Program-made: the position numbers and the translations under genes
Shown: one piece after another, positions 1-6,412 of the stretch
Layout of the letters: each line of letters begins with the position of its first letter
Position numbering within the stretch: the stretch's first letter is position 1
Assembly: GCA_036555035.1 (NCBI GenBank)
Contig: DATBMB010000100.1
Coordinates: forward strand, 1-12,831
Source: SG8-41 sp036555035
GTDB taxonomy: Bacteria; Pseudomonadota; Gammaproteobacteria; Burkholderiales; SG8-41
Reading direction: 5' to 3'
DNA: 12,831 nucleotides
Notes under the pieces: generated by a model
What the model was told of the DNA's origin: nothing
The model's input: only the letters and a program-made list of their open reading frames with translations
Databases searched by the model: none

Positions 1-8
1 CCGGGACG

Positions 9-137
9 GTCAGTACCCGTACCGGAAATCCGGAACCAGATCCCAACCGCCCTGCCACCCGGCCCGCGGGTGTGCCGAGTTGCGCGGGTGGCAGAAGGGT
101 CGGGGTTTGATCCGAGGCTTCCGGTACGGGTACTGAC
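9..137. repeat. 129-bp imperfect palindrome with 19-bp perfect outer arms
   Basis: Positions 9-27 read GTCAGTACCCGTACCGGAA, and 119-137 carry its exact reverse complement. The symmetry continues inward without gaps: the 52-nt arms (9-60 and 86-137) agree at about 40 of 52 positions by hand alignment. They end in a perfect inner stem, CTGCCACCC at 52-60 against GGGTGGCAG at 86-94, around a 25-nt loop. No reading frame uses it. Two facing copies of a short GTCAG...-type repeat fit the layout of REP pairs mobilised by REP-associated tyrosine transposases (RAYTs), or of a small non-autonomous element. No transposase is present here, so that identity is inference. A structured non-coding RNA is the alternative. 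Confidence 0.6.
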
Positions 138-323
138 TCCAGAGAACGCGCTGGCCAAGTCAATTGCCCGGATGCGCGGGAAGCCTCGGAGCGGGCCCCG
201 GCCGTTCTGACAGGACCCGCGCCGTGCCGTAACTCTCGGATGCATGCTCATGCTGCTCCGAGAGTGTTCCAGAGACGGGCTCAGGTGACGCGGTCGGTCT
301 GGGCCTTGAAGAATTGCCTCCCT
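138..323. other. Gene-free stretch with small inverted repeats
   Basis: I see no plausible gene here, and none overlapping from the left edge. Two symmetric elements are visible. GGAAGCCTCGGA at 179-190 is the exact reverse complement of 111-122 inside the neighbouring palindrome, so it could form a competing stem. ACTCTCGGA at 232-240 pairs with TCCGAGAGT at 257-265 around a 16-nt loop. The second hairpin lies downstream of thpR, but no T-run follows it in either direction, so it is not a convincing intrinsic terminator. Confidence 0.4.
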
Positions 324-854
324 TCACTTCCTCAGCGGCCAGCGGCGCAGGACCTGGTACGCGCGGCCCCGTTCCCGGGGCGCCGATTCCATCAGCGCGA
401 AGTCATCCACCGGCCACGCCACATCGGGGCACGCGTCGTCCGCGGGCGCGCGGCGCGCGTCTCTCAGCAGCGTCACGTGCGGAACGTACGGCCGCCGGTC
501 GAAGCGAATCTCCGTCCCTGCCAGTGCGTCCTGCACGCGCGCAACCAGCGACTGCAGCGCCTCCGGGCACATGCGGACGCCCGCCCACAAGATGCGGTTG
601 TGCCGCCAGTACTCGAGCCGGTTCACCGTCAGCTCGAAGCGATGGCCCCGCACCGTGGATGCCAGGGCTTCCAGCGCGCTGATGCGCTCGCGCGGCAGGT
701 CGCCGAGGAACACCAGCGTCAGGTGAATGTTATGAGAGGCAATCGCCCTGCCGCCGCATTCGCGCTGGGCGCGGCGGGCGATGTCGGCCAGCGCGCTCTG
801 CACCTCGCGCGCGGGCCACGCGGCGAAGAACAGCCGCGCGGTGTCACCGCTCAC
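324..854 (-). CDS. thpR: RNA 2',3'-cyclic phosphodiesterase (2'-5' RNA ligase family)
   Basis: This 176-residue protein has the 2H phosphoesterase fold, a family known to hydrolyse RNA 2',3'-cyclic phosphates to 2'-phosphates and to join tRNA halves through 2'-5' bonds in vitro. Both signature motifs are present: HLTL at residues 44-47 and HVTL at 126-129, and their two histidines form the active site. The N-terminal RLFFAAWP and the FLGD after the first motif are typical, and the length is normal. The start is GTG, whose GTGA shares four bases with the ispF stop, so translation is probably coupled to ispF. It is the last gene of the ispD-ispF-thpR operon. Its physiological substrate is not known to me, and any link to isoprenoid synthesis is likely only positional. 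Confidence 0.9.
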   Translation of the reverse strand: MSGDTARLFFAAWPAREVQSALADIARRAQRECGGRAIASHNIHLTLVFLGDLPRERISALEALASTVRGHRFELTVNRLEYWRHNRILWAGVRMCPEALQSLVARVQDALAGTEIRFDRRPYVPHVTLLRDARRAPADDACPDVAWPVDDFALMESAPRERGRAYQVLRRWPLRK

Positions 855-1324
855 CGTTCACTCAGCAGGGCGACGGACTCCGCGGCGATGCCCTCGCCCC
901 GCCCGACGAAGCCGAGCATCTCGGTGGTCTTGGCCTTTATATTGACTGCGTCCAGGGCGATGCCGAGATCCGCCGCGAGGTTGGCGCGCATCGCCGGGAT
1001 GTGCGGGGCCATCTTCGGCGCCTGGGCGATGATCGTGGCGTCCACGTTGGCGGCCGCGAATCCACGCTCCTTCAGCAGCCGCGCGACCTCGCGCAGCAGC
1101 CGGCGGCTGTCGATATCCTTGTAGCGGGCGTCACTGTCGGGAAAATGGCTCCCGATGTCGCCCAGCCCGGCGGCGCCGAGCAGCGCATCGCACACCGCGT
1201 GGATCAGCACGTCGGCGTCGGAATGGCCGGCAAGCCCCTTCTCGTGCGGGATCGCCACTCCGCCGATGACGAGCTTTCGCCCCGGGACGAGCGCGTGCGC
1301 GTCGAATCCCTGCCCGATTCTCAT
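851..1324 (-). CDS. ispF: 2-C-methyl-D-erythritol 2,4-cyclodiphosphate synthase
   Basis: This is the fifth enzyme of the non-mevalonate (MEP) isoprenoid pathway. It cyclises CDP-methylerythritol 2-phosphate to the cyclodiphosphate with release of CMP, as a cytosolic homotrimer. The 157 residues match the usual length. Visible motifs are GFDAH (6-10) and H42, the metal-ligand set D8/H10/H42; GHSDADVLIHA (33-43); the flexible HFPDSD loop (60-65); and the family signature around KTTEMLGFVGRGEG (132-145). The ATG is preceded at 6 nt by GAGGG (complement of 1331-1335), a good ribosome-binding site. Its start lies 23 bp beyond the ispD stop, so the two genes, which act two steps apart in the pathway, are cotranscribed. 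All key residues are present. Confidence 0.97.
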   Translation of the reverse strand: MRIGQGFDAHALVPGRKLVIGGVAIPHEKGLAGHSDADVLIHAVCDALLGAAGLGDIGSHFPDSDARYKDIDSRRLLREVARLLKERGFAAANVDATIIAQAPKMAPHIPAMRANLAADLGIALDAVNIKAKTTEMLGFVGRGEGIAAESVALLSER

Positions 1325-1339
1325 GCGTAGCCCTCGGCT

Positions 1340-1428
1340 GTCAGCATTCAGCGATCAGCTCTCGGCTTGCCTACACGACGCCGCTTCGCTCTTGGCTGAC
1401 GGCTGACTGCTGATCGCTGACGGCTCTC
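1340..1428. repeat. Two opposed heptanucleotide repeat arrays at the ispD/ispF junction
   Basis: The right array (1394-1421) is four tandem heptamers, GGCTGAC, GGCTGAC, TGCTGAT and CGCTGAC, followed by a degenerate fifth copy to 1428. The left array (1340-1367) is the same unit in opposite orientation: GTCAGCA, TTCAGCG, ATCAGCT, CTCGGCT. The arms pair exactly over 11 bp (1348-1358 with 1410-1420), and 1368-1393 would form the loop. The array supplies the last codons of ispD and its stop. It resembles the CTGA-rich short tandem repeats scattered between genes in some betaproteobacteria; that resemblance is from memory and unverified. Confidence 0.65.
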
Positions 1429-2106
1429 GAGCATCAGTTCCGCCAGGACCAGGTCCTCGGGGAAGGTCACCTTGATGTTGCGCGTGTCGCCCAGCACGAG
1501 CCTGGGCCTCAGGCCGAGGCGCTCGATGGCCTGCGCCTCATCGGTGACGGCCGCGGGATCCGCGGCGCGCAGCGCCTCGATCAGCAGCCGGTAGCGGAAC
1601 ATCTGCGGCGTCTGGGCGAGCCACAGGTTGTCGCGGGGCTCGGTGGAGGACACGCGCGCGTCGCGGTTGCCGCGCTTCAGCGTATCCGACACCGGGACCG
1701 CCAGCAGGCCCCCGGTCTCGTCGGAATCGAGCTCATCGAACAGGCGGTCGAGCGCCTCGCGCTCGAGGCAGGGGCGCGCCGCGTCGTGCACCAGGACCCA
1801 GTCCGAAGCCGCGATGAAGTCGCGCGCGGCGAGCAGCCCGTTGAACACGCTTGCCGCCCGCGTTTCGCCGCCGCAGTAGAGCGGCTTCACCCGCGCGCCA
1901 AGCCCGCGCCAGTCATGGCGCGCGAACTGATCGTCGCGCTGCGCGAGCACCACGAACACCTGCCCGATGCGCGGGTGGCGCGCGAGCGCATCGAGCGCGT
2001 GGTAGAGCAGCGGCCGGCCCGCGATCGTGAGGTATTGCTTGGGCAGCGCCGCGCCGAGGCGGGAACCCGAGCCGGCGGCCGGGACGAGGGCGTAAGCTTT
2101 GGACAA
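1348..2106 (-). CDS. ispD: 2-C-methyl-D-erythritol 4-phosphate cytidylyltransferase
   Basis: This is the third MEP-pathway enzyme; it joins methylerythritol 4-phosphate to CTP to give CDP-methylerythritol. I chose the TTG at 2106, giving 252 residues. In-frame ATGs farther upstream lie inside or just before the divergent amrB gene and would add about 49 residues unlike IspD. From this start the nucleotide-binding loop PAAGSGSRLGAALPKQY spans 9-25 (R16 and K23 correspond to the catalytic Arg and Lys of E. coli IspD). VHDAARP is at 106-112, T188 is the likely methylerythritol-phosphate contact, and NIKVTFPEDL is at 210-219. Residues 227-252 are a basic tail (SRQRSAVSRQPRAKRRR...) beyond the normal end of the family, encoded by the heptamer repeat. 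The function is certain; the exact start is less so. Confidence 0.93.
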   Translation of the reverse strand: MSKAYALVPAAGSGSRLGAALPKQYLTIAGRPLLYHALDALARHPRIGQVFVVLAQRDDQFARHDWRGLGARVKPLYCGGETRAASVFNGLLAARDFIAASDWVLVHDAARPCLEREALDRLFDELDSDETGGLLAVPVSDTLKRGNRDARVSSTEPRDNLWLAQTPQMFRYRLLIEALRAADPAAVTDEAQAIERLGLRPRLVLGDTRNIKVTFPEDLVLAELMLESRQRSAVSRQPRAKRRRVGKPRADR

Positions 2107-2135
2107 GGTGCGTCGAGAGCGCTGTAATTTCAGGG

Positions 2136-2144
2136 ATTTTATCA
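2136..2144 (-). promoter_or_regulatory. Candidate extended -10 promoter of ispD-ispF-thpR
   Basis: On the minus strand the sequence reads TGATAAAAT, a TGn extension followed directly by a TATAAT-like TAAAAT (complement of 2136-2141). Transcription would begin near 2129 and leave about 22 nt before the TTG start at 2106. No good -35 hexamer is present, as is common for extended -10 promoters. No Shine-Dalgarno is evident before the TTG. Confidence 0.45.
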
Positions 2145-2168
2145 GCAACAGTGTTGCGTCCGGCGCAC

Positions 2169-2196
2169 TTGAAAATCGAGCATCCGGGCGCATAAT
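2169..2196 (+). promoter_or_regulatory. Candidate sigma-70 promoter of the amrBAS operon
   Basis: TTGAAA (2169-2174) and CATAAT (2191-2196) are separated by 16 bp, each one mismatch from consensus. This is the best two-box promoter in the window. Transcription would start near 2203, only about 4 nt before the amrB ATG at 2207, and there is no purine-rich ribosome-binding site between the two. Confidence 0.6.
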
Positions 2197-2206
2197 CATT
2201 ACATCA

Positions 2207-3031
2207 ATGTCGCAGGCAACTCCCTCCGTGCGCGCGCCGGCCGTGGCCGGCATGTTCTACCCCGGCGAGAGCCGCGAGCTCGCGCAGTCTCTGACCGGCC
2301 TCCTCGGCGCCGCGGCGCACGACGCCCCCGAGCGCGCGGTGCCGAAGGCGATCATCGCTCCGCACGCGGGCTACGTCTATTCCGGCCCGATCGCCGCCAG
2401 CGTTTACGCACTGCTTGCACCCGCGCGCCGGAGGATCCACCGCGTCGTGCTGCTCGGCCCCACCCACCGCGTCGCTGTGCGCGGGCTCGCGCTTCCCGGC
2501 TGCGCGGCGTTCGCGACGCCCCTCGGCACCGTCGAGATCGACCCGGATGCAGCCGAGGCCTTGCGCGGCATGACCCAGGTGGTGGTGAGCGCGCAGGCGC
2601 ACGCGCTCGAGCACTCGCTGGAGGTGCACGTGCCGTTCCTGCAGACGGCGCTCGAGAGATTCAAGCTGGTGCCGCTCGCGGTGGGCCATTGCGGCGCGGA
2701 GGAAGTCGCCGAAGTGCTGGACGTGCTGTGGGGCGGTCCCGAGACCCTGATCGTGGTGAGCTCGGACCTCTCGCACTACCTGTCGTACGCCGACGCTCAG
2801 GCCCTCGACCGCGCGACCGCTAAGGCCATCCTCGGGCTCGCCTCCGAGATCTCGCACGAGCAGGCATGCGGGGCGACCCCGGTGATGGGATTGACCTGCG
2901 TTGCGCGCCGGCGCGGGCTCAAGCCCGAGCTGATCGATCTGCGCAATTCCGGCGATACCGCGGGCGACAAGAGCCGCGTCGTCGGCTACGGCTCCTTCGC
3001 CTTCTACGAGCCGGCCCCGGATGCCCGATGA
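2207..3031 (+). CDS. amrB: AmmeMemoRadiSam system protein B (MEMO-like metalloprotein)
   Basis: This 274-residue protein is a homologue of human MEMO1, a protein with a fold like extradiol dioxygenases that is reported to bind iron or copper. By comparison with MEMO1 the metal-site residues are present: H53 in APHAGYVYSGP (51-61; MEMO1 H49), H87 in GPTHRV (84-89; H81) and C221 in CGATPVMG (221-228; C244). SSDLSH (185-190) and EHSLEVHVPF (135-144) are also conserved. The ATG at 2207 is the natural start; the frame is open farther upstream but unlike the family. It heads an operon with amrA, which begins 11 nt inside its end, and amrS. In this family the three genes travel together in archaea and many bacteria, and I know of no established reaction. 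A role in metal-dependent oxidation, or as partner of the radical SAM enzyme, is inference. Confidence 0.93.
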   Translation: MSQATPSVRAPAVAGMFYPGESRELAQSLTGLLGAAAHDAPERAVPKAIIAPHAGYVYSGPIAASVYALLAPARRRIHRVVLLGPTHRVAVRGLALPGCAAFATPLGTVEIDPDAAEALRGMTQVVVSAQAHALEHSLEVHVPFLQTALERFKLVPLAVGHCGAEEVAEVLDVLWGGPETLIVVSSDLSHYLSYADAQALDRATAKAILGLASEISHEQACGATPVMGLTCVARRRGLKPELIDLRNSGDTAGDKSRVVGYGSFAFYEPAPDAR

Positions 3032-3656
3032 CCCGGGCCCGACCGTGAGCCCATTCGCATTTCTCACCGGCTCGGGGTTCTCTCCCCCGGGCGATCAACC
3101 ATTGCCCGCGGACGCAGGCCGCGTGCTGCTGCCGCTTGCGCGCGCGGCGATCGCGGCCCAGCTCGGGCTCACCCACGCCGCGAGCGACGATCCTCCCTGG
3201 CTGAAATCGAGCGGCGCCTCCTTCATCACCCTCATGCTGGGCGGGAAGCTCCGCGGCTGCATCGGGACGCTGCGCGCGCATCGCGCGCTGGTCGAGGACG
3301 TGACGGCGAACGCCGTTGCCGCCGCCTTCCGTGATCCGCGCTTTCAGCCGCTCGGCGCCGGGGAGTTCTCCGGGGTGGCGCTGGAGGTCTCGGTGCTCTC
3401 GGCCCTCGAGCCCATGCGCTTCACCGACGAGCGCGACGCCCTGAGACAGCTTCGCGCCGGCATCGACGGCGTGGTATTCGAGTACGGCCACCACACCGGC
3501 ACCTTCCTGCCCCAGGTCTGGGAGGACTTCAGGGAACCCGCCGACTTCCTCGCGCATCTCAAGTACAAGGCCGGGCTGCCGCCGGATTTCTGGGACGTGG
3601 AGGTCAGGCTCCTGCGCTACACGGTGAGCAAGTGGCGCGAATCGGACGGGTCATGA
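3021..3656 (+). CDS. amrA: AmmeMemoRadiSam system protein A (AMMECR1 domain)
   Basis: This 211-residue AMMECR1-domain protein has the invariant LRGCIG signature at residues 77-82. The following stretch AAAFRDPRFQPL (100-111) and FLPQVWED (162-169) are also family-typical. Human AMMECR1 is the homologue, and the biochemical role of the family is unknown. C80 in the signature is a candidate reactive or ligand residue (inference). The ATG at 3021 overlaps the amrB end by 11 nt. GTG at 3045 (residue 9) is an alternative start, and neither has a strong ribosome-binding site, so reinitiation after amrB is likely. Its stop overlaps the amrS start (ATGA at 3653-3656). Residues 1-30 are Pro/Gly-rich, precede the conserved domain and may be unstructured. 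Confidence 0.93.
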   Translation: MPDDPGPTVSPFAFLTGSGFSPPGDQPLPADAGRVLLPLARAAIAAQLGLTHAASDDPPWLKSSGASFITLMLGGKLRGCIGTLRAHRALVEDVTANAVAAAFRDPRFQPLGAGEFSGVALEVSVLSALEPMRFTDERDALRQLRAGIDGVVFEYGHHTGTFLPQVWEDFREPADFLAHLKYKAGLPPDFWDVEVRLLRYTVSKWRESDGS

Positions 3657-4735
3657 GCGAGCGCGAGTATCCAGGCCGCTGGTGGCACATGCTGGAAGAC
3701 GGACGCATGCAATGCGACCTGTGCCCGCGCGACTGCCGCCTGCACGAAGGCCAGCGCGGCGCGTGCTTCGTGCGCATGCGCAGCAACGACCGCATGATCC
3801 TCACCACCTACGGGCGCTCGTCCGGATTCTGCATCGACCCGGTCGAGAAAAAGCCCCTCAACCAGTTCTTCCCCGGCTCGAGCATCCTCTCCTTCGGCAC
3901 CGCGGGCTGCAATCTCGCCTGCAAGTTCTGCCAGAACTGGGACATCTCGAAATCGAAGGACATGGACCGCCTCGCCGACGAGGCCTCCCCGGAAGCGATC
4001 GCGGAGGCGGCCGAAGGATACGGCTGCAAGAGCGTCGCGTTCACCTACAACGACCCGGTGATCTTCGCCGAGTATGCGATGGACATCGCGGATGCCTGCC
4101 GCGCCCGCGGCATCCAGTCGGTGGCGGTGACGGCGGGCTACATCCACGACGCTCCCCGGCGCGAGTTCTACGCGAAGATGGATGCCGCCAACGTGGACCT
4201 GAAGGCCTTCACCGACGAGTTCTACTTCAGCCTGTGCGCGGCGCGGCTGAAGCCGGTCCTCGACACGCTCGTGTACCTCAAGCACGAGACCGACGTGTGG
4301 TTCGAGATCACGACGCTCCTCATTCCCGGCAAGAACGATTCGAGCGCGGAGATCGAAGCCGCGTCCAGATGGATCCTGAAGGAGCTCGGGCCGGACGTGC
4401 CCCTGCACTTCACGGCGTTCCATCCCGATTACAAGATGAACGATATCGCCCCGACGCCTTCGGCCACGCTCACCCGCGCGCGCGACATCGCGATCGCCGA
4501 GGGCCTGCACTACGTCTACACGGGCAACGTGCACGACACGGAGGGCGGCACGACTTTCTGTCCATCGTGCAAATCAGCGCTCATCGTGCGCGACTGGTAC
4601 CGCATCGAGGACTATCGCGTCACGCCCGACGGCAAGTGCCCCGATTGCGGCACCGCGATCGCCGGGCGCTACGAGACCTTCAAGCGCGCATTCGGCCCGC
4701 GGCGCGTCCCGATCGCCATCCACCGACCGGCCTAA
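3653..4735 (+). CDS. amrS: AmmeMemoRadiSam system radical SAM enzyme
   Basis: This 360-residue radical SAM protein is related to pyruvate formate-lyase-activating enzymes. The [4Fe-4S]-binding CxxxCxxC is at C86, C90 and C93 (FGTAGCNLACKFCQNWD). Ahead of it is a conserved cysteine cluster, CDLCPRDCRLHEGQRGAC (C21, C24, C28, C38). Near the C-terminus two CxxC pairs (FCPSC and KCPDC) form a probable zinc ribbon or second metal site. All three modules are usual for the family. I took the ATG at 3653, with GACGGG just upstream and a four-base overlap with the amrA stop; an ATG at 3632 lies inside amrA. The enzyme should cleave S-adenosylmethionine and generate a 5'-deoxyadenosyl radical. Its substrate is unknown: AmrA, AmrB or a third molecule are all possible. 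Confidence 0.95.
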   Translation: MSEREYPGRWWHMLEDGRMQCDLCPRDCRLHEGQRGACFVRMRSNDRMILTTYGRSSGFCIDPVEKKPLNQFFPGSSILSFGTAGCNLACKFCQNWDISKSKDMDRLADEASPEAIAEAAEGYGCKSVAFTYNDPVIFAEYAMDIADACRARGIQSVAVTAGYIHDAPRREFYAKMDAANVDLKAFTDEFYFSLCAARLKPVLDTLVYLKHETDVWFEITTLLIPGKNDSSAEIEAASRWILKELGPDVPLHFTAFHPDYKMNDIAPTPSATLTRARDIAIAEGLHYVYTGNVHDTEGGTTFCPSCKSALIVRDWYRIEDYRVTPDGKCPDCGTAIAGRYETFKRAFGPRRVPIAIHRPA

Positions 4736-4767
4736 TCTCAAGCCGCGGTTTCTCCTGGGTTTGCGGG

Positions 4768-4773
4768 TACAAT
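4768..4773 (+). promoter_or_regulatory. Candidate -10 element of the transporter gene
   Basis: TACAAT ends 9 nt before the ATG at 4783, so a transcript from it would start about 3 nt upstream of the gene. It sits in the loop of a short GCGGG/CCCGC inverted repeat (4763-4767 and 4775-4779). No clear -35 box is present. The gene could also be read through from amrS, whose stop is 47 bp away. Confidence 0.4.
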
Positions 4774-4782
4774 CCCCGCGCC

Positions 4783-6408
4783 ATGATCGCCGCCACGCTG
4801 CGCTGGGTCGACCTCAACATCCTCGCCCTCGGGCGCGAGCTGCGGTTGTCCTATCTCCCGCCGCTGATGGTGTACGTGGCCTACGGCATCTCGGGGCTCA
4901 CCGGCATCGTCGGCACCTTCTTCGTCAAGGAATATCTCGGGCTCTCCGCCGCATTCCTCGCCGCCCTCGGCTTCTGGGTCGGCATCCCGTGGGCGCTGAA
5001 GATGCCGCTCGGCCACCTGGTCGATCTCATCTGGCGCTGGAAGAGCTGGCTCGTGTTCCTTGGCGCCGGTCTCATCGCCACGAGCCTGCTCATCATGGTC
5101 GGACTCCTCACCGACCGCGCCGCGATGGTGGCCGTCATGCCCGCCGAAGCATGGTTCGTGCTGGCGGCACTGCTCTCGCCTGTTGGCTACGTGGTGCAGG
5201 ACGTGGTGGCCGACGCGATGACCGTGGAAGCCGTGCCGCGCGTGGACGGGAACGGCAGGCCCATCCCTCAGGAAGCCCGCAAGCTCATGAACACCACCAT
5301 GCAGACGCTGGGGCGCGTAGCGCTGATCGGCGGCCTCGCGCTGGTGGCTGCGATCAATCTGTACCTCTTCACCGGCGTCGAGCGGCTGTCGGAGGCGGAG
5401 AAGATCGCGGTTTACCGCCAGATCTACCTCACCGCGCTCGTGATTCCCTTCATTTCGGTTGTCGGCGTCGGGCTTGCCTCGGTGCTAAGGCGAAGGGAGC
5501 TGCGGCGACTCATCGCCCAGGGCATGGACGCGGCGCACGCGCGCAAGCTGCTCGAATCCCCCGAAGAACCGCCTTCCGCGAACTGGTGGATCCTCGGCGG
5601 AAGCCTCGTGTTCGTCGTCTTCACCCTCGGCATGGGATTGGGCAACTTCGCCTACAACCAGGAAGTGATCTTTACGGGCTCGCTCGCGATCGTCCTGTTC
5701 CTCATCGCGAAGCTCACGCGCGAGCTCGAGCCTGAGGCGCGCGCGACCCTGATCGGCACGGCGGCGGTCATCTTCGTCTTCCGCGCGATTCCCGGCCCGG
5801 GCGAGGGTGTGACCTGGTGGATGATCGACGTCCTGAAATTCGACCAGCGCTTCCTCGCGGTGCTCTCGCTCATCGCGAGCGTGCTGACGCTCCTCGGCAT
5901 GTTCATCTTCCGCCGCTTCATGGCCGTGCGCTCGATCGCTTACGTGGTGGGCTTTCTGACCATCGTCGGCGTGGCGCTGTCCCTGCCCATCGTCGGGCTC
6001 TACTACGGGCTCCACCACTGGACGGCTTCGATCACGGGCGGCGTGGTGGACGCGCGCTTCATCGTGATCGTCAATACGGCGCTCGAGTCGCCCCTCGGCC
6101 AGATCGCGATGATCCCGATGCTCGCCTGGATCGCGAACTCGGCGCCGCAGAATCTCAAGGCGACTTACTTCGCGATCATGGCCTCGTTCACCAATCTCGC
6201 GCTCTCCGCCTCCCAGCTCGGCACGAAGTACCTCAATCAGATCTACACGGTGACCCGCGAGATCAAGGACGCCGCGACCGGCGCGGTCAAGACCGCCGCG
6301 GACTACAGCCAGCTCGGCGAGCTGCTGGTCGTCGTGCTGGTCCTGGGGCTGCTGTTGCCGTTCTCGGCGATCGCGGCGGTGCGAGCGCTGCGCCTCAAGT
6401 GGGCGTGA
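4783..6408 (+). CDS. Multi-pass transporter of the major facilitator superfamily, folate-biopterin transporter-like
   Basis: This 541-residue integral membrane protein has about twelve hydrophobic segments in two halves (roughly 24-235 and 267-535), joined by a basic cytosolic loop (235-266, with LRRRELRRL). VGIPWALKMPLGHLVDLIWRW (66-86) resembles the motif-A region after helix 2 of folate-biopterin (BT1) transporters. DVVADAMTVE (140-149) resembles their DVVVDA-type segment. PLGQIAMIPMLAWIANSAPQNLKATYFAIMASFTNLA (437-473) is a conserved late-helix block. The assignment to MFS is firm; to the BT1-like branch, probable; the substrate is unknown. It starts 47 bp after amrS and may share its transcript, which suggests transport of a substrate or product of that system (inference). 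Its stop is 4 bp from the stop of the convergent gor gene, with no terminator between them. Confidence 0.8.
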   Translation: MIAATLRWVDLNILALGRELRLSYLPPLMVYVAYGISGLTGIVGTFFVKEYLGLSAAFLAALGFWVGIPWALKMPLGHLVDLIWRWKSWLVFLGAGLIATSLLIMVGLLTDRAAMVAVMPAEAWFVLAALLSPVGYVVQDVVADAMTVEAVPRVDGNGRPIPQEARKLMNTTMQTLGRVALIGGLALVAAINLYLFTGVERLSEAEKIAVYRQIYLTALVIPFISVVGVGLASVLRRRELRRLIAQGMDAAHARKLLESPEEPPSANWWILGGSLVFVVFTLGMGLGNFAYNQEVIFTGSLAIVLFLIAKLTRELEPEARATLIGTAAVIFVFRAIPGPGEGVTWWMIDVLKFDQRFLAVLSLIASVLTLLGMFIFRRFMAVRSIAYVVGFLTIVGVALSLPIVGLYYGLHHWTASITGGVVDARFIVIVNTALESPLGQIAMIPMLAWIANSAPQNLKATYFAIMASFTNLALSASQLGTKYLNQIYTVTREIKDAATGAVKTAADYSQLGELLVVVLVLGLLLPFSAIAAVRALRLKWA

Positions 6409-6412
6409 ACCG

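Noticed and set aside
232..265. Hairpin as an intrinsic terminator of the thpR operon
   Set aside because: The stem is only 9 bp with a 16-nt loop, and no T-run follows on either strand.
1..323. tRNA or other known RNA gene in the gene-free left end
   Set aside because: I found no cloverleaf, no conserved T-arm sequence and no recognisable riboswitch core; only palindromic repeats are visible.
240..1124. 294-codon plus-strand frame across thpR and ispF
   Set aside because: Both minus-strand genes carry their catalytic motifs, while the plus-strand translation is low-complexity Arg/Ala-rich sequence.
1340..1428. CRISPR-like or phage-type array
   Set aside because: The units are 7 bp with no spacers, in two opposed blocks; this is a simple tandem repeat.
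2107..2253. N-terminal extension of IspD to the ATG at 2253
   Set aside because: It would overlap the amrB promoter and first codons and adds residues foreign to IspD, whose nucleotide-binding loop normally lies close to the N-terminus.
3682..4782. Long open frame continuous with the transporter frame, upstream of its ATG
   Set aside because: It overlaps amrS in another frame, its Arg/His/Pro-rich translation is typical of a shadow in high-GC DNA, and transporter homology starts at 4783.
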